Shown piece by piece: positions 23,870-34,629 of a stretch of DNA of 64,000 nt. Made by a program: the position numbers and the translations under genes. The stretch is from the NCBI RefSeq assembly GCF_003664005.1, contig NZ_RCCJ01000001.1:1550001-1614000 (forward strand), in the 5' to 3' direction. The stretch comes from Hydrogenivirga caldilitoris. GTDB lineage: Bacteria > Aquificota > Aquificia > Aquificales > Aquificaceae. The notes below the pieces were generated by a model. That model had not been told where the DNA came from, did no database searches, and worked only from the letters and a program-made list of their open reading frames with translations. Positions within the stretch are counted from its first letter, which is position 1. Each line of letters opens with the position of its first letter.

Positions 23870-25624
23870 ATGCATCTTACGAGAAGAGATTTCCTTGAGC
23901 TTGCTATAGTTACGGGAGCCTATCTGAGCGCAAATCCCGTATCGGCTCTCGCAAAGATGACCTACGACGACATAATGAGGTTCAAGCCGGTGGGTAACGT
24001 AACTCTGCTCTTTACAACCGATATGCACGCCCACCTTGACCCCCTTTACTTCGCTGAACCTATGAACCTCGTCGCTCCCAAAGAGCTTGTGGGGACACCG
24101 GGATACATAACGGGAAAGGATTTCCTCAAGTATTACAAGATATCTCCCGGAACCCTTGAAGCATACTTTACCAGCTGTCTGGACTTTCCAAAGCTCGCCC
24201 ACAAGTTCGGGAAGATGGGCGGTGCTGCCCACATAACCACGATAATAAAGCACGTCATAGCGGAGAGGGGAAGGGACAAGGTCTTAGTGATGGACGGTGG
24301 TGACACCTGGACCACCACCGCCATAGGAACCTTTACCGAAGGCAAGTCAGTCGTGGAGTGGATGAACTACACAGGCTATGACCTCTTCGTCGCCCACTGG
24401 GACTTTACCTTCGGAAAGGATATATTCCTGAAGAGGATAGAGGACCTGAAAAAGGGCGGGTGTGAGTTCATAACCCACAACGTGGTTGATGAGATGTGGG
24501 GTGAGCTCGTCTTTAAGCCCTATACGATTAAAGAGGTGGGCGGTGTGAAACTTGGAATAATAGGTAGCTCCTTCCCCTTCACACCCCTTGCAAACCCGAG
24601 ACAGTTCGTTGAGGGATGGAGCTTCGGGATAAGGGAAGACCAGCTCCAGCAGTTCGTTAACGAGCTCAGAGAACAACATAAAGTGGATGCGGTCATATTC
24701 CTGACCCACAACGGCTTCCCCCTTGACCAGAAGATAGCGAAGGTTGTAAAGGGTATAGACGTGATAATATCAGGACACACCCACGACGTCACACCGAGGG
24801 CTGTGAGGGTAGGTAAGACCCTCGTTCTCATAGCAGGCTCTCACGGAAAGTTCGTAGGAAGGCTTGACCTTGATGTGAAGAACGGAAAGATAAGGAACTT
24901 CAACTTTAAGCTGTATCCCGTTGCGACGAACCTCATTCCAGCCGATAAGGGCGCCCAGGAGATAGTCAGCAAGTGGAAAGCTGAGGTGAACAAGACCCAT
25001 AAACTTGATGAGGAGATAGGTGTTGCCGAGGTTATGCTCTACAAGAGAGACACCTTCTTCTCCACCTGGGACTGGCTTGTGGGAGAGGCTATAAACGACT
25101 ACTACGGAGGAGACCTTGACGTTGTGACCTCACCCGGATACAGGTGGGGAACGGTAGTTCTTCCCGGTCAGAAGATAACGAGAGACCACGTTTATGACTA
25201 CACGGCTATAACCTACCCCAACGTTTACGTCCTCAAGAGGACGGGGAAACAGCTCTTAGAAGTCTGGGAAGACGTGGCAGACAACGTCTTCAACCCCGAC
25301 CCCTTCTACCAGCAGGGTGGAGACATGTCAAGGCTCTGGAACGTGGAGTACGAGATAGAAGTTTACGGACCCCAGTACAAGAGGATAAAGAGGGTATGGA
25401 TAGGAGGAAAGCCTCTCAAGGAGAACAAGGAGTATCTTATGGCAGTTTACGGAGGACCCCCGCCACCACCTGACGCTATACATCCGGACTACAAACCTGT
25501 TCCCGTATATGACATCCTCATAAACTACATAAAGAAGAAGGGAAGCATAAAGGTCAGAACTAAGCCCAACGTCAAGGTTCTTGACGCTCCATACACAACC
25601 TACGGAGAGTGTTTCGGAGCATGA
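23870..25624 (+). CDS. soxB: SoxB, thiosulfohydrolase
   Basis: 584 aa. Tat signal L-T-R-R-D-F-L-E-L. A calcineurin/5'-nucleotidase-type di-metal (manganese) domain follows, with D51-M-H53 in T-T-D-M-H-A-H, D142-G-G-D145, the SoxB-type A-H-W-D-F-T-F-G at 175-182 in place of the usual N-H-E/D motif, T-H-N-G and G-H-T-H. A C-terminal nucleotidase-like domain completes it. SoxB releases sulfate from the SoxY cysteine S-sulfonate. The ATG has AGGAGGT upstream. Its stop overlaps the next gene (ATGA). Confidence 0.95.
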   Translation: MHLTRRDFLELAIVTGAYLSANPVSALAKMTYDDIMRFKPVGNVTLLFTTDMHAHLDPLYFAEPMNLVAPKELVGTPGYITGKDFLKYYKISPGTLEAYFTSCLDFPKLAHKFGKMGGAAHITTIIKHVIAERGRDKVLVMDGGDTWTTTAIGTFTEGKSVVEWMNYTGYDLFVAHWDFTFGKDIFLKRIEDLKKGGCEFITHNVVDEMWGELVFKPYTIKEVGGVKLGIIGSSFPFTPLANPRQFVEGWSFGIREDQLQQFVNELREQHKVDAVIFLTHNGFPLDQKIAKVVKGIDVIISGHTHDVTPRAVRVGKTLVLIAGSHGKFVGRLDLDVKNGKIRNFNFKLYPVATNLIPADKGAQEIVSKWKAEVNKTHKLDEEIGVAEVMLYKRDTFFSTWDWLVGEAINDYYGGDLDVVTSPGYRWGTVVLPGQKITRDHVYDYTAITYPNVYVLKRTGKQLLEVWEDVADNVFNPDPFYQQGGDMSRLWNVEYEIEVYGPQYKRIKRVWIGGKPLKENKEYLMAVYGGPPPPPDAIHPDYKPVPVYDILINYIKKKGSIKVRTKPNVKVLDAPYTTYGECFGA

Positions 25625-26124
25625 GGGCGATTCTGTTTCTCGTGGGCGGCCTGGTAGCCGTCCTCGCCTTTATCTTCTATGTAAAGACACGCTTAATTAC
25701 ACCTGAGAATATGTTCTTCTTCACCCTGGAGGTCAAGGGTAAGGAAAATCAAAGGGAGGTGGTGGAGAAGCTTGTAAAGAAGCTAAACGAAAAGGGACTT
25801 AACGTTATACGCACGCTGCCTATGTCCGATGTCATCCATGAGAGGGGCTCAAAGGATTTCCCCAACTATACAACGGTGCTTGCCTGTGATATAAAGGAGA
25901 AGAAAGAGCTCCTCAGGAAAGTCCCTTTCATGAGTGTCCTCATACCCTGTAGCGTGGCAGTCTATGAAAAGGGAGGTAAGGTTTACATAACCTCAATGAA
26001 GGAGGTCCTCCTTATAAGGGACTACGCTACAGAGCTCGGTGATAAGGACTCGCAACTTATCGCTGATGTTTACCAGAGGCTCCGTATAGCTATAGCGGAA
26101 GTTGCCGAGGGGGAGAAGAGATGA
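25621..26124 (+). CDS. Membrane-anchored DUF302 family protein
   Basis: 167 aa from the ATG overlapping the soxB stop; a frame from 25609 exists but is less likely. One N-terminal transmembrane anchor (about 3-22), then a DUF302 domain with the V-L-A-C-D-I-K core and the family's L-I-P-C-S-V-A-V-Y-E strand, keeping two cysteines. DUF302 proteins are small alpha/beta domains with unproven roles, often beside sulfur and redox genes. It is coupled to a second DUF302 gene (ATGA overlap). Confidence 0.78.
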   Translation: MRAILFLVGGLVAVLAFIFYVKTRLITPENMFFFTLEVKGKENQREVVEKLVKKLNEKGLNVIRTLPMSDVIHERGSKDFPNYTTVLACDIKEKKELLRKVPFMSVLIPCSVAVYEKGGKVYITSMKEVLLIRDYATELGDKDSQLIADVYQRLRIAIAEVAEGEKR

Positions 26125-26579
26125 AGAAGATACTTCTCCTTTGCCTGACCCTCTTCTTAGCCCTGTCCTTCTCCCAGGAAGGCAAGCCTAAACACCGCCT
26201 CCAGTATGAAGAAGTTATTCAAGGTATGGACTTTGAAGATGTTAAGCTCCTTCTAAAAACAGCCCTTGATGGCAGGAATATGAACGTCCTCGGTGTGATA
26301 GATGTTGCTACGGAGAAACCCCGATTCTCTTACATACTGGTATGCAACCTATCCTATGCCGAGAGGATATTCAGAGAGTTCCCCCAGCTCGGTGTTATGG
26401 CTCCCTGCAGGATTTATCTCCACGAGAGGGAAGATGGTTCCGTAGCCGTGGGTTTTGTGAATGTTAAGACCTTACTGAAGGTTTTTGACAAATACCTGTC
26501 CCCACAGGCTAAGGAGCTCTTCCTAAAGGCAGACAACGATGTAAAGAGTGCTATAAAAGAGGTGAAAGGGGAACAATGA
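26121..26579 (+). CDS. Periplasmic DUF302 family protein
   Basis: 152 aa with a signal peptide (about 1-18, L-S-F-S-Q). The DUF302 core has Y-I-L-V-C-N-L and M-A-P-C-R-I-Y-L-H-E, with the same two-cysteine pattern as the preceding paralogue. The two are probably a duplicated pair or heterodimer in the periplasm. Overlaps both neighbours by 4 bp, so strongly co-translated. Function unknown; sulfur-species binding via the paired cysteines is only a guess. Confidence 0.78.
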   Translation: MKKILLLCLTLFLALSFSQEGKPKHRLQYEEVIQGMDFEDVKLLLKTALDGRNMNVLGVIDVATEKPRFSYILVCNLSYAERIFREFPQLGVMAPCRIYLHEREDGSVAVGFVNVKTLLKVFDKYLSPQAKELFLKADNDVKSAIKEVKGEQ

Positions 26580-27553
26580 GAAAGGTCCTCCTGCTGCTAC
26601 CCTTACTTCTGATAAACTTGTCCTTCTCCGAAGATTACCCCAAACACGTTAAGGAAACCCTTAAAAAGATAAAAGACAACGTTTACGGGGTGTTTGGCGC
26701 CCACGAGCAGGTGAGCTATGAGAACAGGGGCTTCATTTCCAATGCCTACTTTGTGATTACGAAGGACGGTGTTTTAGTTGTGGACGCTCTCACAACCTAC
26801 AAGCTGGGAAAGGAGCTCGTAGAGACTATAAGGAGCGTCACGGATAAGCCCATAAAGTTTGCGGTGATAACCCACTACCATACAGACCACTTTTACGGGG
26901 TAGGCGCTTTAAAGGAAGTTGGCTCAGTTGTCATAGCCCATGAGTGGGCTTACGACTACGTATCTCAACCTTCAAGCTGGAACTTTTATGAGGCAAGGAA
27001 GAAGCTCCTAAAGGAGCACATGGAAGGGACGCAGATGGTTGAGCCGGATATAACTATAACCAGAGACCTTGACATACACATGGGCAGGTTAAAGATAGAG
27101 GTAAGACACTTCTGCAAAGCTCACACCCCCGGAGACATAATAGCCTGGATACCGGCTCTGAAAGTTCTATTCAGCGGGGATATAGTTTTTGATGGAAGGC
27201 TCCCCTTTCTGGGCTCTGGGAACTCCAAAAGCTGGCTCGTTTGCCTTGAAAAGATACTTGAACTTGACCCTGATGTCCTACTGCCCGGTCATGGTAGTCC
27301 TATGCTCACAAAGGATAGGATAAGGGACAGGGTGAGGTGGACTTACAAGTATATAGACGACCTCAGAAAAACGATAAGGAAGATGGTTGAGGAGGGACAG
27401 GATATAGACTACGTGAGGGAGAATATAAATGATGCCCTCCTTGAAATAGACCCTTCCTACGCTCAGGTGCCAGTGTTCTTTGATGTAAACCCGGTCAATG
27501 CTTACTACGTTTACTTTGAAGTTCAGAACGAGCTTCTTGAAGAAGGTCAGTAA
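26576..27553 (+). CDS. Periplasmic metallo-beta-lactamase-fold hydrolase (SoxH-like)
   Basis: 325 aa with a signal peptide (about 1-18). The zinc motif H-Y-H-T-D-H near 101-106, H in C-K-A-H-T-P-G-D, the aspartate in F-S-G-D-I-V-F-D and H in L-P-G-H-G-S give a complete MBL di-metal site. It resembles SoxH/quinoprotein-relay MBL proteins found beside sox and methylotrophy genes, whose substrate is unresolved. Last gene of the sox operon; its 3' end overlaps the convergent pgl by 59 bp. Confidence 0.85.
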   Translation: MRKVLLLLPLLLINLSFSEDYPKHVKETLKKIKDNVYGVFGAHEQVSYENRGFISNAYFVITKDGVLVVDALTTYKLGKELVETIRSVTDKPIKFAVITHYHTDHFYGVGALKEVGSVVIAHEWAYDYVSQPSSWNFYEARKKLLKEHMEGTQMVEPDITITRDLDIHMGRLKIEVRHFCKAHTPGDIIAWIPALKVLFSGDIVFDGRLPFLGSGNSKSWLVCLEKILELDPDVLLPGHGSPMLTKDRIRDRVRWTYKYIDDLRKTIRKMVEEGQDIDYVRENINDALLEIDPSYAQVPVFFDVNPVNAYYVYFEVQNELLEEGQ

Positions 27554-28199
27554 ATATCAGCGTGTCTTCTTCCCCTTTTACCCTTACAGCGGGTATGTCC
27601 TCTCCCTTTAGTAAACCCTCTAAAGCCCTTCTCTTTTTCTCCCCGACAACAATGAAGGCAACCTTTTTACAGCTGTTTATATAACCGAGGCTCATGCTGA
27701 CCCGTTCAAGTCCGTCCGGGGAACGGGAGGTGCAGGCGTTCTCACCGCAAGGCTCGCAGGGGACACACGGGAATAAAGAGGCTGTGTGTCCGTCGGCTCC
27801 AAGTCCCAAGAGAACCAGGTCAAGGGCTCCTGCCATACCCAGAGCTCTGTTGAAGTCCTCGCAGGCTTTTCTGAGAGGGAGTTCCGTTTTAACCCTGTAT
27901 ATCTTCGCTCTTTCTCCGAGCGTTTCCCTGAGCATTCTGTAGTTACTTCTTCTGTCCTCAGAGGGAACGTACCTCTCGTCGGTGGGAAATATAAGGGTAC
28001 GTTCCCATAGGTTAAAGATATCGCTGAATAGCTCATAAGCCCTTTTCGGAGAGCTACCGCCTGCAAGACCAAGTTTAGCCACGCCTTTATCCGTTATGAC
28101 CTGTGTGGCATTATCAGCCAAGAACCTTGCTAACTTTTCGCTCACTTCCTCCTGGTCCCTGCCCGTCACAAACTTATACAAGCACCCACCCCCTGCCAT
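27495..28199 (-). CDS. pgl: 6-phosphogluconolactonase
   Basis: 234 aa NagB/GPI-like protein. L-G-L-A-G-G-S-S-P-K-R-A near 42-53, F-P-T-D-E-R-Y-V-P near 71-79 and L-L-G-L-G-A-D-G-H-T-A-S-L-F-P near 130-144 are the DevB-type signatures, histidine of G-H-T being catalytic. It hydrolyses the lactone made by Zwf. The ATG at 28199 overlaps zwf by 26 bp; a TTG at 28181 (L-Y-K-F-V) behind GGGGGTGG is an alternative start giving a more typical N-terminus. Confidence 0.92.
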   Translation of the reverse strand: MAGGGCLYKFVTGRDQEEVSEKLARFLADNATQVITDKGVAKLGLAGGSSPKRAYELFSDIFNLWERTLIFPTDERYVPSEDRRSNYRMLRETLGERAKIYRVKTELPLRKACEDFNRALGMAGALDLVLLGLGADGHTASLFPCVPCEPCGENACTSRSPDGLERVSMSLGYINSCKKVAFIVVGEKKRRALEGLLKGEDIPAVRVKGEEDTLIFTDLLQEARSELQSKRSKH

Positions 28200-29535
28200 C
28201 CTTCCCTATAAACACCTCCGCCTCCTCAGGTCCCCAGCTCCCCGGCTCGTACTCTGGGACATTCGTGTCTTCTTTCCACGCATCCAGTATCGGCTGAATT
28301 ATCTCCCAGGCAAGCTCCGACTCGTCCTCCCTTATAAACAGGGTCTGATTACCTTCAAGTATATCCTCTATGAGGGTCTCGTAGGCTTCGGGTAATCCGT
28401 CCGGAGACAGGTCAAGTTCCATCTCCCTTTCAACCGGGCAGGCTAAGAAGCCTTCCGGAGGTGCCATTTCAAAGAAGAGTTTTACGTCGTTTGAGGGGGC
28501 TATATCAAAGACAAGCTTATTCTGTCTAGGAACGCAACCAAGGAGCCTTCCGAAGTTTCCCGGAACTTCTTTGAACAGAACCACAACCTGAGTAACCTTC
28601 TTCTTTAACCTTTTCCCGGTCCTGAGATAGAAAGGGACTCCTTCCCAACGGAAGTTATCTATGAAGAGCTTAACAGCCGCATAGGTTTCGGTGTTTGAGT
28701 CCCTCCCAAGCTCTTGAATATACCCTCTGTATCTGCCCCTAACCGCGTAGCGGTCTATCTCGTCTCTGGAGAATTTCCTTATTGAGGAGAGGACCTTTAC
28801 CTTTTCATCTCTCACACGTTCAGCTTCCATAATAGCAGGTGGCTCCATTGCCAGAAAGGAGAGTATCTGAAGAAGGTGGTTCTGTACCATATCCCTAAGG
28901 GCTCCAACTCTGTCATAGTATCCCGCTCTACCCTCTAACCCTATCTCTTCAAGTGCCGATATCTGGATACAGTCTATAAAATTCTTGTTCCATATACCTT
29001 CAAAGATGTAGTTGGAAAAACGTACCGAGAGTATGTTCTGTATGGCAACCTTACCGAGAAAGTGGTCTATCCTGTATATCTCCCTCTCGGTAAAGTAACG
29101 CCTGAGCTGAAAGTTAAGCTTCCTTGCCGATTCAAGGTCAAAGCCGAAGGGTTTCTCTATAACGATCTTCCTCGGGTTTGAAAACCTCCTCAAAAGGGAG
29201 CCAGTATGAACTATAGTTGTCTCAAACAGCTGGGGAGGAAGAGCCAGGTAGAATATAAGCTCCTCTTTAGGAAACCTGGACACCTCTCTGCCAAGGCGTT
29301 CGTAGGAGTCTTTGTCTGTAACGTCAAACTCAAAGGGGTGGAAGAAGCCTGCAAAGTCCCTATCAAGGTTTGAGACGTAGTCCCTAAGCTTGCCTACACT
29401 CCTCCCGAGAGCGTACACACCCTTTAAGCCCCGGAGTTTTCCACCCTTGTACATGCTTTCAAGAACAGGGAACAGCTTTCGCTTCGCCAGGTCTCCCGTT
29501 CCCCCAAAGATGAAAATTACAAATTCTTTATCCAT
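28174..29535 (-). CDS. zwf: Glucose-6-phosphate 1-dehydrogenase
   Basis: First enzyme of the oxidative pentose phosphate pathway. From the ATG at 29535 it has 453 aa; in-frame ATGs at 29553 and 29568 are alternatives. I prefer 29535 because F-I-F-G-G-T-G-D-L-A-K-R-K-L then starts near residue 6 as usual. The catalytic signature R-I-D-H-F-L-G-K is present, as is the E-K-P-F-G-F-D-L segment. It overlaps gnd by 8 bp and pgl by 26 bp, forming one operon gnd-zwf-pgl that converts glucose 6-phosphate to ribulose 5-phosphate. Confidence 0.94.
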   Translation of the reverse strand: MDKEFVIFIFGGTGDLAKRKLFPVLESMYKGGKLRGLKGVYALGRSVGKLRDYVSNLDRDFAGFFHPFEFDVTDKDSYERLGREVSRFPKEELIFYLALPPQLFETTIVHTGSLLRRFSNPRKIVIEKPFGFDLESARKLNFQLRRYFTEREIYRIDHFLGKVAIQNILSVRFSNYIFEGIWNKNFIDCIQISALEEIGLEGRAGYYDRVGALRDMVQNHLLQILSFLAMEPPAIMEAERVRDEKVKVLSSIRKFSRDEIDRYAVRGRYRGYIQELGRDSNTETYAAVKLFIDNFRWEGVPFYLRTGKRLKKKVTQVVVLFKEVPGNFGRLLGCVPRQNKLVFDIAPSNDVKLFFEMAPPEGFLACPVEREMELDLSPDGLPEAYETLIEDILEGNQTLFIREDESELAWEIIQPILDAWKEDTNVPEYEPGSWGPEEAEVFIGKDGRGWVLV

Positions 29536-30439
29536 CCTTTCTCTTAACTTCATGCCTACCAAACTCATATCTGAGAGCGGCGAGGAGTTTATCCCTGAAG
29601 GAGTCTGACTGTCTTGACCTGAAACGGTTAAAGAGGGAATCAGCTATAACCCATAGAGGAACTCCGAGCTCTACCGCCGCCTGGACTGTCCACCTTCCTT
29701 CCCCGGAATCGGCAACAAAGGGCTCAACGCCTTCCAGGTCACCGAAATCTTCAAAGGAGCGGTAGGTCAAATCCATAAGCCACGAACTCACCACACTCCC
29801 TTTAGTAAAGACCCTTGCCACTTCCTTTAGGTCCAGACCGAAACCGCTTTCCTTCATAAGCTCAAAACCCTCGGCGATCGCCTGCATCATCCCGTACTCT
29901 ATCCCGTTGTGAACCATTTTAACGAAGTGTCCGCTTCCGGGCTTCCCCATATATCCGTAGCCGTCTCCTCCATAGGACAGGTCTCTGAATAGGTCTTCTA
30001 TTTCCCTGAAAGTCTTTTCCTCCCCTCCTATCATGAGACAGTAGCCCCGTTCTTCTCCCCACACACCACCACTGACCCCCACATCAAGGAAGCGAACGCC
30101 AACAGATGAGAGTTCATTAAACCTCCTCACGGAGTCCTTGTAGTAGGAGTTTCCCCCGTCTATAACTATGTCCCCTTCCAAGAGGTTGGGTTTCAGAGAA
30201 GATATAGCCTCGTCTACCACGGGGGCAGGCACCATTATCCATATGAGTCTCCTGTCAGAAAACTCTCCGCAAAGGAAATCTACCTCCTCAAAGACCTCTA
30301 TCCCTCCTTCCTCAGCCTTATCCCTCGCCTCCGAGCTTCTATCGTAACCGAGTACCTTCCAGCCCTTGCGGACAAGCCTTCTCCCTATCCCCAATCCCAT
30401 TCTTCCAAGTCCGATGATTCCTATTTCCTTTGCTTCCAT
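29528..30439 (-). CDS. gnd: 6-phosphogluconate dehydrogenase, short (GndA/YqeC-like) form
   Basis: 303 aa, matching the short, often NAD-preferring decarboxylating class rather than the 470-aa form. Rossmann motif G-I-I-G-L-G-R-M-G-L-G at the start, I-D-G-G-N-S-Y-Y near 90, G-V-S-G-G-V-W-G-E near 118 and the catalytic K-M-V-H-N-G-I-E-Y-G near 168-177. Oxidises 6-phosphogluconate to ribulose 5-phosphate and CO2. A TAGAAT box ends 6 nt before its ATG; 32 bp separate it from divergent alr. Confidence 0.92.
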   Translation of the reverse strand: MEAKEIGIIGLGRMGLGIGRRLVRKGWKVLGYDRSSEARDKAEEGGIEVFEEVDFLCGEFSDRRLIWIMVPAPVVDEAISSLKPNLLEGDIVIDGGNSYYKDSVRRFNELSSVGVRFLDVGVSGGVWGEERGYCLMIGGEEKTFREIEDLFRDLSYGGDGYGYMGKPGSGHFVKMVHNGIEYGMMQAIAEGFELMKESGFGLDLKEVARVFTKGSVVSSWLMDLTYRSFEDFGDLEGVEPFVADSGEGRWTVQAAVELGVPLWVIADSLFNRFRSRQSDSFRDKLLAALRYEFGRHEVKRKDG

Positions 30440-30445
30440 GGTTAA

Positions 30446-30464
30446 ATTCTAACTCGGCTAAAAT
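30446..30464. promoter_or_regulatory. Divergent -10 boxes of gnd and alr
   Basis: Minus strand TAGAAT at 30451-30446, 6 nt from the gnd ATG. Plus strand TAAAAT at 30459-30464, 7 nt from the alr GTG at 30472. Both transcripts would begin at or next to the start codon. Confidence 0.45.
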
Positions 30465-30471
30465 TTAAATT

Positions 30472-31518
30472 GTGCTTAAAAGCCATAACGACACACGTCT
30501 GGGATGCAGGTCTGTGCTCAGAGTAAAACGCTCAGCAATTGAGCACAACGTAAAGGAGTTGTTCAGATACAGCGGTAAGAAACTCATCGCAGTGGTTAAG
30601 TCTGACGCCTACGGTATGGGTGTACGGTACATAGCCCCCATACTTAGGGAGCTTCCTGAGGTTGATTCCTTTGCGGTAGCGTGTGTAGATGAGGGTGTTT
30701 TTCTTAGGGAACTCGGCATAAAGGGAGAAGTACTTATACTGGGGGGAATACTACCAGAGGAGATAGAAGCTGTTAAGGAGTATGAGCTGACCCCTGTTGT
30801 ATCAGACCCTGAACACCTAAAGGTCTTAGGCAAAGAGGACATAAAGTTTCATATAAAGTATGACACTGGTATGGGGAGACTCGGTTTTGTGGAAGAGTTC
30901 ATAGAGGACCCGAGGATAGTGGGTGTTATGAGCCATCTATCAACACCTGCAGATGAAAAGTTTTCCAGGGAACAGATAAAAAAGTTTGAAGAGATTGTAA
31001 GGAGGTACAAAGGAAGGCTCAAAATTCACCTTGAGAGTTCCGCCGGCGTAATTTACAAGGTGCCTTATACCACCCATATAAGGGTTGGTCTTGCCCTTTA
31101 CGGAGAGAAACCTCTAAGGTATTACCCGTTAGACCTAAAACCTGCGGTAAGTCTGGAAGCGAGGCTCCTATCGGTAAAGGAGGTTCCCAAAGGTTTCCCC
31201 ATATCCTACGGCAGGACTTTTATAACTCAAAGGAGAACAAAGATAGGCGTAGTAGCCTTCGGTTATGCGGACGGTCTAATGAAGAGTCTTTCAAACAGGG
31301 GATACCTACTCCATAAAGGTTTAAGACTCCCCATAATCGGGAACATAACTATGGACATGACGATTCTTGATCTAAGTGGGACAGATATAAAGGTCGGAGA
31401 CTGGGTAACCGTTGTTAACGAGGAGAGGACCTTTGGGGAGCTGGCAAGGGAGGCGGGCACTATTCCCTACGAGTTAATGTGCAACGTATCAAGCAGGGTA
31501 AAGAGGGAAGTTATTTAA
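30472..31518 (+). CDS. alr: Alanine racemase
   Basis: PLP enzyme making D-alanine for peptidoglycan. 348 aa from a GTG at 30472; an in-frame GTG at 30514 (L-R-V-K-R-S-A-I) would give a more typical N-terminus and is an alternative. The PLP lysine is in A-V-V-K-S-D-A-Y-G-M-G near 41-51. The second catalytic base is the tyrosine of I-S-Y-G-R-T-F near 252. The C-terminal beta domain has N-I-T-M-D-M. Convergent overlap of 8 bp with the cytochrome gene. Confidence 0.92.
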   Translation: MLKSHNDTRLGCRSVLRVKRSAIEHNVKELFRYSGKKLIAVVKSDAYGMGVRYIAPILRELPEVDSFAVACVDEGVFLRELGIKGEVLILGGILPEEIEAVKEYELTPVVSDPEHLKVLGKEDIKFHIKYDTGMGRLGFVEEFIEDPRIVGVMSHLSTPADEKFSREQIKKFEEIVRRYKGRLKIHLESSAGVIYKVPYTTHIRVGLALYGEKPLRYYPLDLKPAVSLEARLLSVKEVPKGFPISYGRTFITQRRTKIGVVAFGYADGLMKSLSNRGYLLHKGLRLPIIGNITMDMTILDLSGTDIKVGDWVTVVNEERTFGELAREAGTIPYELMCNVSSRVKREVI

Positions 31519-31912
31519 GACTAAGTATCCATTCAGCCAACTGCTTGGCTTCTTCCTCAGTAACGGGCTGGGGTGTCATGGGTATGCTTCCCCACTTTCC
31601 CATGCTACCCTTGGTTATGCTTTTCACAAGCTCTTCAACCGCACCTTCTTTCCCTTCATAGCGCCTGGCAACATCCACGTAGGCTGGACCCACCTTCTTC
31701 CTCTGAACATCATGGCAGGCAAGACAACCCTTGCTATCAGCGATAGCGTAGGCTCCCTCTTTCTTCTCCGGTACTGCCTTTTGCTCTGCTTGCTTTACAA
31801 CCTCCTCCTTCTTTTCCTCCTGGACAGGCTTCTGGGCTTTTTCCTCTTTCTTCTCACAGGAAAACAGAAAAACCCCTAACAGCGCTCCAACCACAAAAAT
31901 GCCCGCTCTCAA
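31511..31912 (-). CDS. Class I cytochrome c lipoprotein
   Basis: 133 aa, TTG start with AGGAGG about 8 nt upstream inside the alaS stop region. Lipobox L-F-S-C with C19, then a Lys/Glu/Gln-rich flexible tether (about 20-52), then a c-552-type haem domain with C63-L-A-C-H67 and distal M112 in I-P-M-T-P-Q. A membrane-tethered electron carrier, plausibly between Sox or the bc1 complex and the terminal oxidase. It follows alaS by 4 bp, an odd but probably cotranscribed pairing. Confidence 0.9.
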   Translation of the reverse strand: MRAGIFVVGALLGVFLFSCEKKEEKAQKPVQEEKKEEVVKQAEQKAVPEKKEGAYAIADSKGCLACHDVQRKKVGPAYVDVARRYEGKEGAVEELVKSITKGSMGKWGSIPMTPQPVTEEEAKQLAEWILSLK

Positions 31913-31916
31913 TCTT

Positions 31917-34580
<2,664 letters not shown>

Positions 34581-34616
34581 TCATGGAGTAGATTTTTATT
34601 CTCACAGGCTTTAGAT

Positions 34617-34622
34617 TATACT
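34617..34622 (+). promoter_or_regulatory. -10 box of ffh
   Basis: TATACT ends 7 nt before the ffh ATG at 34630. The intervening bases (TTTTTAG) contain no ribosome-binding site, so a leaderless transcript is inferred. Confidence 0.5.
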
Positions 34623-34629
34623 TTTTAGT

